Shown one piece after another: positions 44,891 through 53,550 of a DNA stretch of 64,000 bases (the first letter of the stretch is position 1; every line of letters starts with the position of its first letter). Under the pieces are notes generated by a model. The model made no database searches and had not been told where the DNA came from. It saw only the letters and a list, made by a program, of their open reading frames with translations. The position numbers and the translations under genes are program-made. The DNA is from Streptomyces sp. NBC_00287 (GTDB lineage: Bacteria > Actinomycetota > Actinomycetes > Streptomycetales > Streptomycetaceae), in the NCBI RefSeq assembly GCF_036173105.1, contig NZ_CP108053.1:4526001-4590000 (forward strand). Reading direction: 5' to 3'.

Positions 44891-47107
44891 ATGCGTTCGG
44901 GGCGAAGAACCGCCCTGCTGTGCGGGGGACTTGTGCTGCTCGGCAGTCCCTGGATGCGGGATCCGCTCAACGAGGCGCGGCCGGACACGCCCCTGATGAG
45001 CCTGGTGCACCGCTCGCTGTACGTCCCGGCCTGGGACCTCTCCCCGAGCTCGGAGGGCCTCGCCGAGCCCCTGTATCTGGCGGGCAACACCGCCCTGATC
45101 ATCCTGCTCGCCGGCGCCGCACTGGCGCCCCGGCTGCTGGCCCGCGGCCCGGCCTCCCAAGGGATCCGGTGGCTCGCCGCGTTCGGCGCGGGCATGATCC
45201 TCTCGCTCATCGCCGCGATGGCGTCCTGGGCCGTCGTCAAGGCCGACGGCGAACAGGCCCTGATGTTCTTCGGCTCCCCCACGGACGCGGTGATCGTCAA
45301 CTTCCTGGTGGACGGCCTTGTCTTCGGGCTGCTGCTGGGCGTGGCCCTGGCAGCCGTGTTCGGCGGGACCGGTACCCGCGCAGCCATGTCCTGTATCCGT
45401 GAACGGAGCAGCACCATGGCCCCCTCCTCGCCCGATGTCCCCGGCGGAGTCGTGGGCTCCACCACGCCCGGCGACACCACCCGCCACCTGTGCGCGGCCG
45501 CCTACACCGACCCAGGCTTCACCCGCCGCGTCGTCGAGGACGTCCTGCGCGACGAGCTCGGCGCGGTCGCGCCCTCGCCCGGCGTCGACCTGGTTCCCGT
45601 CGTCCGGCACAGCCTGGCGGCCCGTCGGCTGCACCGGGCGCGCGATCACCGGCTCGTCGCGATCTACCTGCTGATCGCGGTCTTCGGCCCGCTGTGGCTG
45701 GTCTTCGGCAACCTCGCCTTCAAGGCGCTGGCCAAGGCCTCCCGAGCCCCGCGGCGCGTCGTACGCGGACGGGAACCGGTGGACACGGCGGCGGCCGCAC
45801 GGTGGCTCGTCGGAACCATCGCCGGGCTGCTGCTCGCCGGGGTCCTGTTCGGCCTGTTCCTCTCGGCACTGCCGCTGTCGGGGCCGTGGAGCTGGCTGGC
45901 CGGCTCGTACGCGCTCGGCATTCCGCCGCTGCTGGCGGTGATCGGCGGCGGGGTGTGGGCGTACTGGGTCATGGCCCAGGAGGAGCTGGATGTCGACAAG
46001 CGGCTGCGCGAGTCACTGCGGCGCGAGAACTTCTCGCCCGAGGCCGGTCCCGAGCCCGGGGAGTCGTGGGCGATCGCCGGAGTGCAGGCCGTGGCCGAGG
46101 CGCAGTCCGGCAACGTCACCGTCTACAGCGGCTTCTCCCCCTTCGTGGGCCAGGGCGTACGGCAGTCGCAGTGGTCCCTGTCGCTGCCGCTGCTGCCCGA
46201 GCGGCCCGGCACCCCTCTCACCGACTTCGACACCTGGGACGTGGTGGAACGGCTGCGCGCCCGTCTGCGCGAGGCCGCCGTACGGCATGCCACCGCCGAA
46301 CCGCCCGTCGACGGCGGTCCGAGCCTCGCCGCGCTGGAGGTCGAGGACCGCGTGTTCGTCAGCGGCACCCAGATCACGGGCGACCGGCGCCTCCTGCCCG
46401 TCCTGATCAAGGCACCGGTCGCCCGGCTCTCGGGCCCGGCCGTGCGGGACATCGCGCTGGACCCGCAGGGCACGCCCCGGCACTGCCTGGCCGCCCATCT
46501 GCCGCTGTGGGGCGGCGCGGTGGTGCCCAGTCAGCTGCTGCACATCGCGGTGGTCGGCCGAACCCTGCATCTGCACTGCGACCGCCACGTCCTCACTCCG
46601 CTCCGGCCCGACCTGCGCGGGGTCGATCTGCTGCCCGCGTCCCTCACCCACGCGCACCGGGCGGGCCTGCTGCTGTCGGCCCTGCGGCGCAGCGGCGGCG
46701 CCCTCTTCGGCGCGCCCCGGGCGGTGCTCGGCGACGCCTTCCGCGAGTGGGGCGCGCCGCGCCGGCAGCGCCGGGAACGGGAGGCGGCGAAGACGGACCC
46801 CGCCTTCGACCGCGGCGCACGGCTCAGCATCCGCGAGCACGCCATGAGCGCCGAGTACCTCGACCACTTCCAACGCGTCGACGCGGAACGGGCGTTCGCC
46901 GCCCTCGACCGGCATGCCCTGGCCGCCGTACGGGACTTCCTGGACGAGCACGGGGTGGACACCACCGACTTCCGCACCCAGACGCAGACGATCCTCAACC
47001 ACGGCGTCCTGCAGACCGGCGGGGTAAGCGTCGTGGGCAACCAGGCCGTCGGCCCGAACGCCCAGGCCACCACCACCAAGACGGCCCCTGCCCCGGCCCC
47101 GCAGTAG
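44891..47107 (+). CDS. Large multi-pass membrane protein of unknown function
   Basis: I do not recognise this protein of about 738 residues. It has four hydrophobic helices in the first 170 residues, two more pairs at about residues 255-285 and 305-365, then a long soluble region with DVVERLRARLREA and IREHAMSAEYLDHFQRV. The C-terminus carries GVLQTGGVSVVGNQAVGPN, a motif shared with the next gene. An in-frame ATG at 45416 with GGAG upstream could start a second, shorter product from about residue 176. An upstream GTG at 44879 would add four residues including a TTA codon. The next gene starts 10 bp downstream. Confidence 0.75.
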   Translation: MRSGRRTALLCGGLVLLGSPWMRDPLNEARPDTPLMSLVHRSLYVPAWDLSPSSEGLAEPLYLAGNTALIILLAGAALAPRLLARGPASQGIRWLAAFGAGMILSLIAAMASWAVVKADGEQALMFFGSPTDAVIVNFLVDGLVFGLLLGVALAAVFGGTGTRAAMSCIRERSSTMAPSSPDVPGGVVGSTTPGDTTRHLCAAAYTDPGFTRRVVEDVLRDELGAVAPSPGVDLVPVVRHSLAARRLHRARDHRLVAIYLLIAVFGPLWLVFGNLAFKALAKASRAPRRVVRGREPVDTAAAARWLVGTIAGLLLAGVLFGLFLSALPLSGPWSWLAGSYALGIPPLLAVIGGGVWAYWVMAQEELDVDKRLRESLRRENFSPEAGPEPGESWAIAGVQAVAEAQSGNVTVYSGFSPFVGQGVRQSQWSLSLPLLPERPGTPLTDFDTWDVVERLRARLREAAVRHATAEPPVDGGPSLAALEVEDRVFVSGTQITGDRRLLPVLIKAPVARLSGPAVRDIALDPQGTPRHCLAAHLPLWGGAVVPSQLLHIAVVGRTLHLHCDRHVLTPLRPDLRGVDLLPASLTHAHRAGLLLSALRRSGGALFGAPRAVLGDAFREWGAPRRQRREREAAKTDPAFDRGARLSIREHAMSAEYLDHFQRVDAERAFAALDRHALAAVRDFLDEHGVDTTDFRTQTQTILNHGVLQTGGVSVVGNQAVGPNAQATTTKTAPAPAPQ

Positions 47108-47117
47108 GGAGACCCCG

Positions 47118-47501
47118 ATGCCCCAGCAGCCCTCCGAGAACACGAACTTCGGCGTCCAGCAGTACGGCGGCCAGAGCCAGGTCGCGAATCAGGCGGTGGG
47201 CCCCGGCGCACAGGCCATCGCGGGCCAGATCTCGTTCCAGTCGTTGACGGCCGACCAGCGCACGATGATCCACGACCACCTGTCCCTCATCGAACGCCTC
47301 CTGGACGAAAACCGCACCGACCTCCCCGACCAGGACTCCCCGCGGGCGGAGCTGCGCAGGCTCCGCGAGGAACTGGACGAGAGCGCCCCCGAGCCCGGGG
47401 TGGTCCGCCGGGCCCTGGACCGCCTGACAGCCTTCGCCGAGCCGGTCGCCCCGCTGGCGGCGGCGGTGGCGGCGCTGGCCGAGGCGCTCCCGTCCCTCTG
47501 A
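47118..47501 (+). CDS. Small helical protein with NQAVGPxAQA motif
   Basis: This 127-residue protein starts with a Gln/Asn/Gly-rich segment (FGVQQYGGQSQVANQAVGPG) that aligns at 16 of 22 positions with the C-terminus of the preceding membrane protein. It then has three or four predicted helices (MIHDHLSLIERLLDEN, LRRLREELDE, VVRRALDRLTAFAE, LAAAVAALAEAL). Similar Gly/Ala-rich motifs occur next to effector-associated domains in bacterial conflict proteins. This is a resemblance only. It is almost certainly co-transcribed with its upstream partner (10-bp gap). Function unknown. Confidence 0.75.
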   Translation: MPQQPSENTNFGVQQYGGQSQVANQAVGPGAQAIAGQISFQSLTADQRTMIHDHLSLIERLLDENRTDLPDQDSPRAELRRLREELDESAPEPGVVRRALDRLTAFAEPVAPLAAAVAALAEALPSL

Positions 47502-47512
47502 TCCCCTGAAAT

Positions 47513-47860
47513 TCAGAGGCGGAGCAGCCGCTGGGTGATCTCCCGGTACTGCCTCAGCGCGAGGTGGAGTTCGGCGGAGTGCGTTTCGGGATCCTGGTCC
47601 TGCCAGCCCTCGTGGAGGGCACGCCGCTGTTCGGCGAGGGCCTCCATGAGCTGGGCGATCGCTTCGTCGAAGGCGCCTTCGGCTTCCTCCAGCGACTGAC
47701 GCGGAGTGTCGGGGAACGTGTTGAGGGCCCGTCCGAGGCGCTGGACGATCTTTTCCCGCTCGTCCGACGGGACCAGCGGTTCCGGGCCCGGGGCGCGGCG
47801 CGCTGCGGCGCCCTGGGACTGGCCCGCAGGCTGCTGAGCGCGTGTCTGGTCGTACATCAT
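47513..47860 (-). CDS. Small alpha-helical protein of unknown function
   Basis: This protein of about 115 residues has a Gln/Ala/Pro-rich N-terminus (residues 1-30) followed by a charged helical region (EREKIVQRLGRALNTFPDTP, then two long Glu/Gln/Leu helices). There is no signal peptide or membrane segment. Two adjacent ATG codons (47860, 47857) and an upstream TTG are possible starts. It is convergent with the small NQAVGP-motif gene, with 11 bp between their stops. Its function is not recognisable. Confidence 0.65.
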   Translation of the reverse strand: MMYDQTRAQQPAGQSQGAAARRAPGPEPLVPSDEREKIVQRLGRALNTFPDTPRQSLEEAEGAFDEAIAQLMEALAEQRRALHEGWQDQDPETHSAELHLALRQYREITQRLLRL

Positions 47861-48097
47861 CAAGTGCCGCTTTCCTGTGCGTTGTGCCGGATTTCCGGAG
47901 CGGCATGGCTCTGAGCCGTATCGCCAGTCAACGTCCGGTACCGGCCCATGTCAACGCACTGCCGCTCGTGAGCAGACGCGGTTGTTACACAGGCAGGAGT
48001 ACGGTGCAGAAGACGGAGGCCTTTCGTATGCCGGAATTCGGGATACGGGCCGAGGAGCCACGTTCCTCCGCCGCACGGCGATCGACAGGAGCTTCTC

Positions 48098-48496
48098 GTG
48101 ACCACCGCCCTGCAACCCCCGCTTCCCTCCCATCCGCTCCTGCGGCTGCGCCTGGCACCCCAGGGCGGTATACCGCGTGCCATCGACGGAGCGTGGTGGC
48201 CCCGTTCGTACGACCTGCTCGCCGAACTCCCCCAGCTGCTCGTCGGGTTGCCGCGCATGTGGGGCCACATCACCAGCGTCACCGTCAACGGGGCGACTTG
48301 GTCCGCGGTGCCCGGCCGGATGCTCGTCGCCAACCATGTCGTACGACTGCGCAGGACCCCCACGGCGTCCGCCGCGCACACCATCGTCCTGCTCTCGCCC
48401 GGCCAGGGACGCTGGGACCTGCTGGTTGTGCCGCCCGCCACGACTGAGGAGGCCGCGGAACCGATCATGGCGGCCGCGGCGGACGGACCCGCGTAA
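48098..48496 (+). CDS. DUF5994-family protein
   Basis: This 132-residue cytosolic protein has the family core AIDGAWWPRSYDLLAELPQL, followed by VTVNGATW and a C-terminal WDLLVVPPATTEEAA. The role of the family is unknown. The GTG at 48098 is preceded by AGGAG eight bases upstream. A paralogue lies at 48895 on the same strand, separated by a small antisense gene. The 237 bp upstream hold no gene. Confidence 0.85.
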   Translation: MTTALQPPLPSHPLLRLRLAPQGGIPRAIDGAWWPRSYDLLAELPQLLVGLPRMWGHITSVTVNGATWSAVPGRMLVANHVVRLRRTPTASAAHTIVLLSPGQGRWDLLVVPPATTEEAAEPIMAAAADGPA

Positions 48497-48519
48497 CGCG
48501 ACGCGACCCACCCGCCGTC

Positions 48520-48771
48520 TCACTTCCCTCGGCGGCCGTCTTCCGCGGACTGACTGGTCTCCAGCCAGGACCGTGCCGGTTCTGCCGCCCGAGTGGTGTC
48601 CACGGTGAGGACGAGACGGGTGCCACCTTCGGCGCCCGCGGGATAGCTGCGCTGCTCAGTGGCGGCGAAGCAACGGCGGAGAACCTCAGCGACACGGCGG
48701 GCGACCTCGGGGGAGGCGGCGACGATACGGACCTCGGCGTGCCCGTCCGGAGGTGTTTCCGTGGACTGCAT
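48520..48771 (-). CDS. Small hypothetical protein between two DUF5994 genes
   Basis: This 83-residue soluble protein (HAEVRIVAASPEVARRVAEV, then LRRCFAATEQRSYPAGAEGG, then LVLTVDT) reads as a compact alternating alpha/beta domain. The ATG at 48771 has GAGGTGACC immediately upstream. It is convergent with the first DUF5994 gene and divergent from the second. Function unknown; the same three-gene layout is worth searching for elsewhere. Confidence 0.7.
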   Translation of the reverse strand: MQSTETPPDGHAEVRIVAASPEVARRVAEVLRRCFAATEQRSYPAGAEGGTRLVLTVDTTRAAEPARSWLETSQSAEDGRRGK

Positions 48772-48894
48772 GGTCACCTCGAAGTTCGACGTCCCGGTGG
48801 GTGAGACGGAGCGGATCATTCACTCTAGGTCAGGGAGTACCGTGAAAACGAGGAAGCCACTCGGTCTCCTCATGCGCGGCAGGCAGGTGAGGCG

Positions 48895-49371
48895 ATGTCC
48901 GACTCCGATTCCCCGCGTGTGACCAGGCCCCTGCCGGACGCCATATACCAGGATGTGGGGCCCGGGACGGCGGTCGTACGGCTGGAGACGACACACGACC
49001 GGCGGGGAGTGCTCGACGGGGCGTGGTGGCCACGTTCCCGCGACATCGCGGCCGAGCTTCCCAGCCTGATCACCGCACTGACCGAGTACCTCGGGCCGGT
49101 CACGCGCGTCGGCCTGGACGCCGACGCCTGGGAAGAGCTGCCGACACGGATGACCATCGACGACCGTGTCGTCCACATCGACTCCTCTCCGATCGGCGAC
49201 GACACCGTCCTCATCACGCGGGGCGAGCAGGATCTCTTCTCCCTCCTCGTGATCCCGCCGCACGCGACGCCCGACGCCGCGCGCGCCGCCATGGCCGAGG
49301 CCGTCCGAGCGGACAGCGCGACGCAGGCCGAACAGATCCTCATCGACACCGGCACCGACCGAGCGGGATAG
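48895..49371 (+). CDS. DUF5994-family protein, second copy
   Basis: This 158-residue protein shares with its paralogue the DGAWWPRSRDIAAELPSLI core, the V-x-L-D-A-D-x-W strand and the C-terminal FSLLVIPPHATPDAARAAMA. It has longer N- and C-terminal tails. The ATG at 48895 has GGTGAGGCG upstream. Function unknown; it may respond to stress, as relatives are often near stress genes, but nothing here proves it. Confidence 0.83.
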   Translation: MSDSDSPRVTRPLPDAIYQDVGPGTAVVRLETTHDRRGVLDGAWWPRSRDIAAELPSLITALTEYLGPVTRVGLDADAWEELPTRMTIDDRVVHIDSSPIGDDTVLITRGEQDLFSLLVIPPHATPDAARAAMAEAVRADSATQAEQILIDTGTDRAG

Positions 49372-49384
49372 CCGCAAACGCCAC

Positions 49385-49419
49385 GAGCCCCAGTTCAGAT
49401 CCACTCTGAACTGGGGCTC
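49385..49419. terminator. Bidirectional terminator between DUF5994 gene and tRNA-Lys
   Basis: GAGCCCCAGTTCAGA (49385-49399) pairs perfectly with 49405-49419 around a 5-nt loop. It follows the DUF5994 stop and the 3' end of the convergent tRNA-Lys. Confidence 0.85.
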
Positions 49420-49424
49420 CGTTG

Positions 49425-49497
49425 TAGGCCCTGTGGGACTCGAACCCACAACCAATGGATTAAAAGTCCACTGCTCTGCCAATTGAGCTAAGGGCCC
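49425..49497 (-). tRNA. tRNA-Lys (TTT)
   Basis: This is a 73-nt cloverleaf on the minus strand, beginning GGGCCCTTAGCTCAATTGGC, with anticodon loop CTTTTAA and T-loop TTCGAGT. The first acceptor pair is G:U. CCA is not encoded. Confidence 0.96.
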
Positions 49498-49585
49498 AGG
49501 CGATGTTGCCCCCACGAGCATAGCCGGACGTGGCCGTGTCTCCGATCGGGTATCGGGGACACGGCCGCGTCCGGTGGGTGAAGGG

Positions 49586-51136
49586 TTACGGATCGACCGG
49601 TTCGGGTGCTCCGGCGCGGGCCGCCTCGCGGGCGAGCGTGCGTTCGTGCTCGGGGTTGAGGAACCAGTGCCGGGCCGAGGCCCACCACCAGGTGGCGGCG
49701 AAGCCGAGGACGACCAGGACGGCGACCGGGGCGTAGTTGAAGGTCTCCGCGGTGACGGGGGAGACCTGCGGCAGCATGAACAGGACCGTGATCACGCCGA
49801 CCCACGCCACCGCCACCACGCCGATCGCCGTGGACCAGCGCCCCAGGTGCCAGGGCCCCCGCTCGAAGGCCTCGCCCTTGCGCAGCCGCAGCAATGTCGG
49901 GATGACGTAGGCGATGTAGAGGCCGATCACCGCGATCGAGGTCACCGCCGCGTAGGCCGTGACATTGATCAGATACGGCAGGCCCAGGAGCAGGGCCCCG
50001 CCGGCCGCCAGCCAGACCGCCGCGACCGGCGTGCGGGTGCGCGGGCTCACCGTGTGCCAGATGTGCGAGAACGGCAGTGCGCCGTCGCGCGAGAAGGCGT
50101 AGATCATGCGGCTGTTGGCCGTCACCGACGCCATCCCGCAGAACAACTGCGCCCCGATCACGACCAGGAGCAGCAGCTTGCCCGCGGTCGCGCCGAGCGC
50201 GTCGAGGAGGATCTGGGCGGGCGGCGCGCCGGTCGGGGACGTGAGGGCGCCGTCGTACGACTGGATCGCGAAGGTGAAGCCCAGCAGCAGCACGAATCCC
50301 GCTATCCACGACGTCCAGATGGACTGCACGATGCCCTTCGGGCCCGCCGTGGACGCGTCGTGGGTCTCCTCCGTCATATGGGCGGAGGCGTCGTAGCCGG
50401 TGAAGGTGTACTGGGCCATCAGCAGGCCGATCAGGACTACGTACACCCCGCTCCCCCAGCCCGTGTTGTTCACGAACTCACCGAAGACGAAGGACGCGGA
50501 CTGGTGTTCGTCCGGTACGAAGGTCAGGGCGCCGACGATGACCGCGACCCCGATGACGTGCCACCACACGCTCACGCTGTTCAGCAGCGCGACGATCCGC
50601 ACGCCGAAGGTGTTCAGCAGACCGTGCAGGACCAGGATCCCGGCGAACAGCAGGATCGTGCGGCCGGGGGTGACCTCGAAGTCGAACTGGAGGTTCAGAT
50701 ACGCGCCGAGGAAGGACGCGGCGCCGAAGTCGATGCCGGCGGTCACCGCGACCTGGCCCAGCACGTTGAACCAGCCCGTGAACCAGGCCCAGGCGGCCGC
50801 GGTCCGGGGCGGGGCGAGCCGGTGGGCCCAGAAGTACAGACCGGCCGACGTCGGGTACGCCGAGCAGATCTCGGCCATCGCGAGACCGACGAACAGCGTC
50901 ATCAGACCGACCGCGACCCAGCCCCAGGTGATCACCGCCGGGCCGCCGGTGTTCATGCCGAACAGATACAGCGTCAGACAGCCCGACAGAACCGAAATGA
51001 TCGTGAAGGAGACCGCGTAGTTGGAGAACGCCGACATCCGGCGGGCGAGAACCTGCGTGTAGCCGAGCTGGGCCAGCCGCTCTTCGTCGGAGAGTTGTCC
51101 GTCCGACGGCCCGCTCGCTATGGCGTCATCTGTCAT
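49586..51136 (-). CDS. APC-superfamily amino acid permease
   Basis: This 516-residue permease has about twelve transmembrane helices. The N-terminus carries LGYTQVLARRMSAFSNYAVSF, and helix 1 has the unwound SGCLTLYLFGMNTGGP typical of the APC/GABA-permease group. YTFTGYDASAHMTEET and AYAFSRDGALPFS are further family marks. It imports amino acids, amines or GABA by cation symport; the exact substrate is not evident. The ATG at 51136 has GGGGAC upstream. It lies between tRNA-Lys and the DEAD-box gene on the same strand and is probably transcribed alone, since a terminator separates it from the helicase. Confidence 0.9.
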   Translation of the reverse strand: MTDDAIASGPSDGQLSDEERLAQLGYTQVLARRMSAFSNYAVSFTIISVLSGCLTLYLFGMNTGGPAVITWGWVAVGLMTLFVGLAMAEICSAYPTSAGLYFWAHRLAPPRTAAAWAWFTGWFNVLGQVAVTAGIDFGAASFLGAYLNLQFDFEVTPGRTILLFAGILVLHGLLNTFGVRIVALLNSVSVWWHVIGVAVIVGALTFVPDEHQSASFVFGEFVNNTGWGSGVYVVLIGLLMAQYTFTGYDASAHMTEETHDASTAGPKGIVQSIWTSWIAGFVLLLGFTFAIQSYDGALTSPTGAPPAQILLDALGATAGKLLLLVVIGAQLFCGMASVTANSRMIYAFSRDGALPFSHIWHTVSPRTRTPVAAVWLAAGGALLLGLPYLINVTAYAAVTSIAVIGLYIAYVIPTLLRLRKGEAFERGPWHLGRWSTAIGVVAVAWVGVITVLFMLPQVSPVTAETFNYAPVAVLVVLGFAATWWWASARHWFLNPEHERTLAREAARAGAPEPVDP

Positions 51137-51191
51137 GTCCCCAGCGATTCCCTCGTGGGGCCTACGACATGCGTCACGGATGGCTAAAAAG

Positions 51192-51223
51192 AGGGCCCGC
51201 ACGACCGAAATCGTGCGGGCCCT
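51192..51223 (-). terminator. Terminator after the DEAD-box gene
   Basis: AGGGCCCGCACGA (51192-51204) pairs with 51211-51223 around a 6-nt loop, just past the helicase stop on the minus strand, and is followed there by a T-rich stretch. Confidence 0.85.
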
Positions 51224-51244
51224 TCAAGCTGCTACGCCTCAGCG

Positions 51245-53341
51245 TCAGCCGTTGCGCTTCCAGCGCGGCTTGTCCTCGCGGCGCTGGAAGGAACCGCCAC
51301 CGCGGTGGTCGTCACGACGGCCGGACGGACGCTCGTGGCTGGGGCGGTCGTGGCTCGGGCGGTCGTGGCCGCCGGCGCGGAAGCCCGGGCGGTCGCCCTG
51401 ACGGTCCCGGTTGAAGGGACGGTCGCTGCCGCGGTGCCCACCGCGCTCGTCACGCCGGTCGAAGGAACGGGCCGGACGGTCGTCGCGACGGAAGCCGCCA
51501 CCACGGTTGTCGTCACGGCGCTCGAACGAACGCCCACCACCACGGTTGTCGTCACGGCGCTCGAAGGAACGGCCACCACGGTCGTCCCGACGCTCACCAC
51601 GGTCGTCCCGGCGGAAACCGCCACTGCGGTTGTCGTCGCGACGCTCGAAGGAACGGCCACCACCACGGTTGTCGTCACGACGCTCGAACGAACGCCCGCC
51701 ACCACGGTTGTCGTCACGACGCTCGAAGGAACGGCCACCACGGTCGTCCCGACGCTCGTCGCGACGGAAGCCACCACGGTTGTCGTCACGACGGTCGTCC
51801 CGGCGGAAACCGCCACGGTCGTTGTCGCGACGCTCGACGCGCTCCACGTCCTGCGCCACCGGCTGCTCCGGCACGGCGATCTCCGCCGCGGCCGCCGCCT
51901 GCGCCTCGGCCACCGCGGCCTCCGGGTCCTCGCCGCGCTCGCGGGCGACCCGGGCGACGAGGCGGTCGGCCTCCTCGCGCAGCTCGGACGCGCGCCGCTG
52001 CGCACGCTCCAGCTGCTTGTTCAGGTGGGCGACCTCACGCTCGGCCTGCTGCGCGGCGTTGCCCGCGGACTCGGCCTGCACCTCGGTCATCGAACGGGCG
52101 CCGGTGATCTCGGCGACCTCCGGGTCGAAGGCGGCGCCGCCCTGGATGATGTGACGCCCGGCGTCGACGCCCGCGTCCTCCATGAGACGGAAGATCTGGC
52201 GGCGCTGGTGCGGCAGGGACAGCGACACGACGGTGCCGGTGCGGCCCGCGCGAGCCGTACGCCCTGCACGGTGCAGGTAGTCCTTGTGGTCACCGGCCGG
52301 GTCCACGTTCAGCACCAGGTCGATGCCGTCGACGTGGATACCGCGGGCGGCGACGTCGGTGGCGACGAGGGCGTTGACGTAGCCCTTCTTGAAGTCCTCC
52401 AGCACGCGGGTACGTGCGCCCTGCGTCATACCGCCGTGCAGCGCGTCGGCCTTCACACCGGAGTCGCAGAGCTGCTCGGCGATACGGTCGGCACCCAGCT
52501 GGGTGCGCACGAAGATGATCGTGCGGCCCTTGCGGGAGGCGATCGCGGCCGTGACCGGCGCCTTGTCCTTGGGCTTCACGATCAGGATGTGGTGCGACAT
52601 GGTCGTGACGTTGCCCTGGGCGCTGTCGACCTCGTGCGTGACCGGGTTGCTCAGGTAGCGCTTGACCAGCGTGGAGATCTCGTTCTCCATGGTGGCCGAG
52701 AACAGCATCCGCTGACCGCCGGCCGGGACCTGGTCGAGCAGCTCGGTGACCTCGGGCAGGAAGCCCAGGTCGGACATCTGGTCGGCCTCGTCGAGGACGG
52801 CGATCTGGACGTTCTCGAGGGAGCAGGCGCCGCGGTTGATGATGTCGCGCAGTCGGCCCGGCGTGGCGACGAGGACGTCGACGCCGCGCTCGAGGGCGTA
52901 GATCTGGTTGCCCATGGACGTGCCGCCGCAGACGACCTTCATCTTGAGGCCGAGGACGTCGCCGTACGGCTGGAGCGCGTCGGCCACCTGCATGGCGAGC
53001 TCACGCGTCGGGGTGAGGATGACGGCGCGCGGCTTGTGCTTCTCGGTGCGACCGCCGGCCAGCGTGGCCAGGGTCGGCAGACCGAAGGAGAGGGTCTTGC
53101 CGGAGCCGGTACGGCCACGGCCGAGGATGTCCTTGCCGGCCAGGGCGTCCGGGATGGTCGCGGCCTGGATCGGGAAGGGGGTGGTCACGCCGTTCTGCGC
53201 GAGCTTGCGCACGACGCCCTCGGGGAGACCGAGGTCCGCGAAGGTGACCTCGGGGGTCTCCTCGACGGCCTCGACGGGCTCAAGAGCCTCGTTCTCGCTG
53301 TTCTCGGGCAGGACGATGTGATCAGAACTGGAAATGGACAT
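51245..53341 (-). CDS. DEAD-box ATP-dependent RNA helicase with RDD/RGG-rich tail
   Basis: This 698-residue helicase unwinds RNA; relatives act in cold adaptation, ribosome assembly and RNA decay. Visible motifs are the Q-motif (FADLGLP), Walker A RTGSGKT (77-83), PTRELA (111-116), DEAD (184-187), SAT (215-217), and HRAGRTARAG in the C-terminal RecA domain. A coiled coil (about 430-500) leads into a 180-residue tail built from RRDDNRGGGRSFE-like repeats, probably an RNA-binding disordered region. The ATG at 53341 (MSISSSDH) is chosen at the start of the acidic N-terminus. The leader to 53550 is long enough for cold-shock-type control. Confidence 0.94.
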   Translation of the reverse strand: MSISSSDHIVLPENSENEALEPVEAVEETPEVTFADLGLPEGVVRKLAQNGVTTPFPIQAATIPDALAGKDILGRGRTGSGKTLSFGLPTLATLAGGRTEKHKPRAVILTPTRELAMQVADALQPYGDVLGLKMKVVCGGTSMGNQIYALERGVDVLVATPGRLRDIINRGACSLENVQIAVLDEADQMSDLGFLPEVTELLDQVPAGGQRMLFSATMENEISTLVKRYLSNPVTHEVDSAQGNVTTMSHHILIVKPKDKAPVTAAIASRKGRTIIFVRTQLGADRIAEQLCDSGVKADALHGGMTQGARTRVLEDFKKGYVNALVATDVAARGIHVDGIDLVLNVDPAGDHKDYLHRAGRTARAGRTGTVVSLSLPHQRRQIFRLMEDAGVDAGRHIIQGGAAFDPEVAEITGARSMTEVQAESAGNAAQQAEREVAHLNKQLERAQRRASELREEADRLVARVARERGEDPEAAVAEAQAAAAAEIAVPEQPVAQDVERVERRDNDRGGFRRDDRRDDNRGGFRRDERRDDRGGRSFERRDDNRGGGRSFERRDDNRGGGRSFERRDDNRSGGFRRDDRGERRDDRGGRSFERRDDNRGGGRSFERRDDNRGGGFRRDDRPARSFDRRDERGGHRGSDRPFNRDRQGDRPGFRAGGHDRPSHDRPSHERPSGRRDDHRGGGSFQRREDKPRWKRNG
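51460..51840 (-). repeat. Tandem coding repeats in the helicase tail
   Basis: Units of 27-39 bp encoding RRDDNRGG and GGRSFE recur about ten times. The near-identical codon usage between units suggests recent duplication, so the tail length probably varies between strains. Confidence 0.8.
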
Positions 53342-53550
53342 GCGTAAGCGAAACCTTCCGGAGTCTCGTCGGCACGCGCCCGTCAACTCCGTGATTTCGC
53401 AATACGACCGCCTCTATGCGGTCAGCCACGGCAAGGGAGAGAACGCGCCACACGGCGCGCTCTTCTGTGGCGCCGGGCAAATGAATCAAACGATCTATAA
53501 CCATACGCACCCACCACCCCCGAAGGCAAACCGAGCCCGTTAGACGTAGC

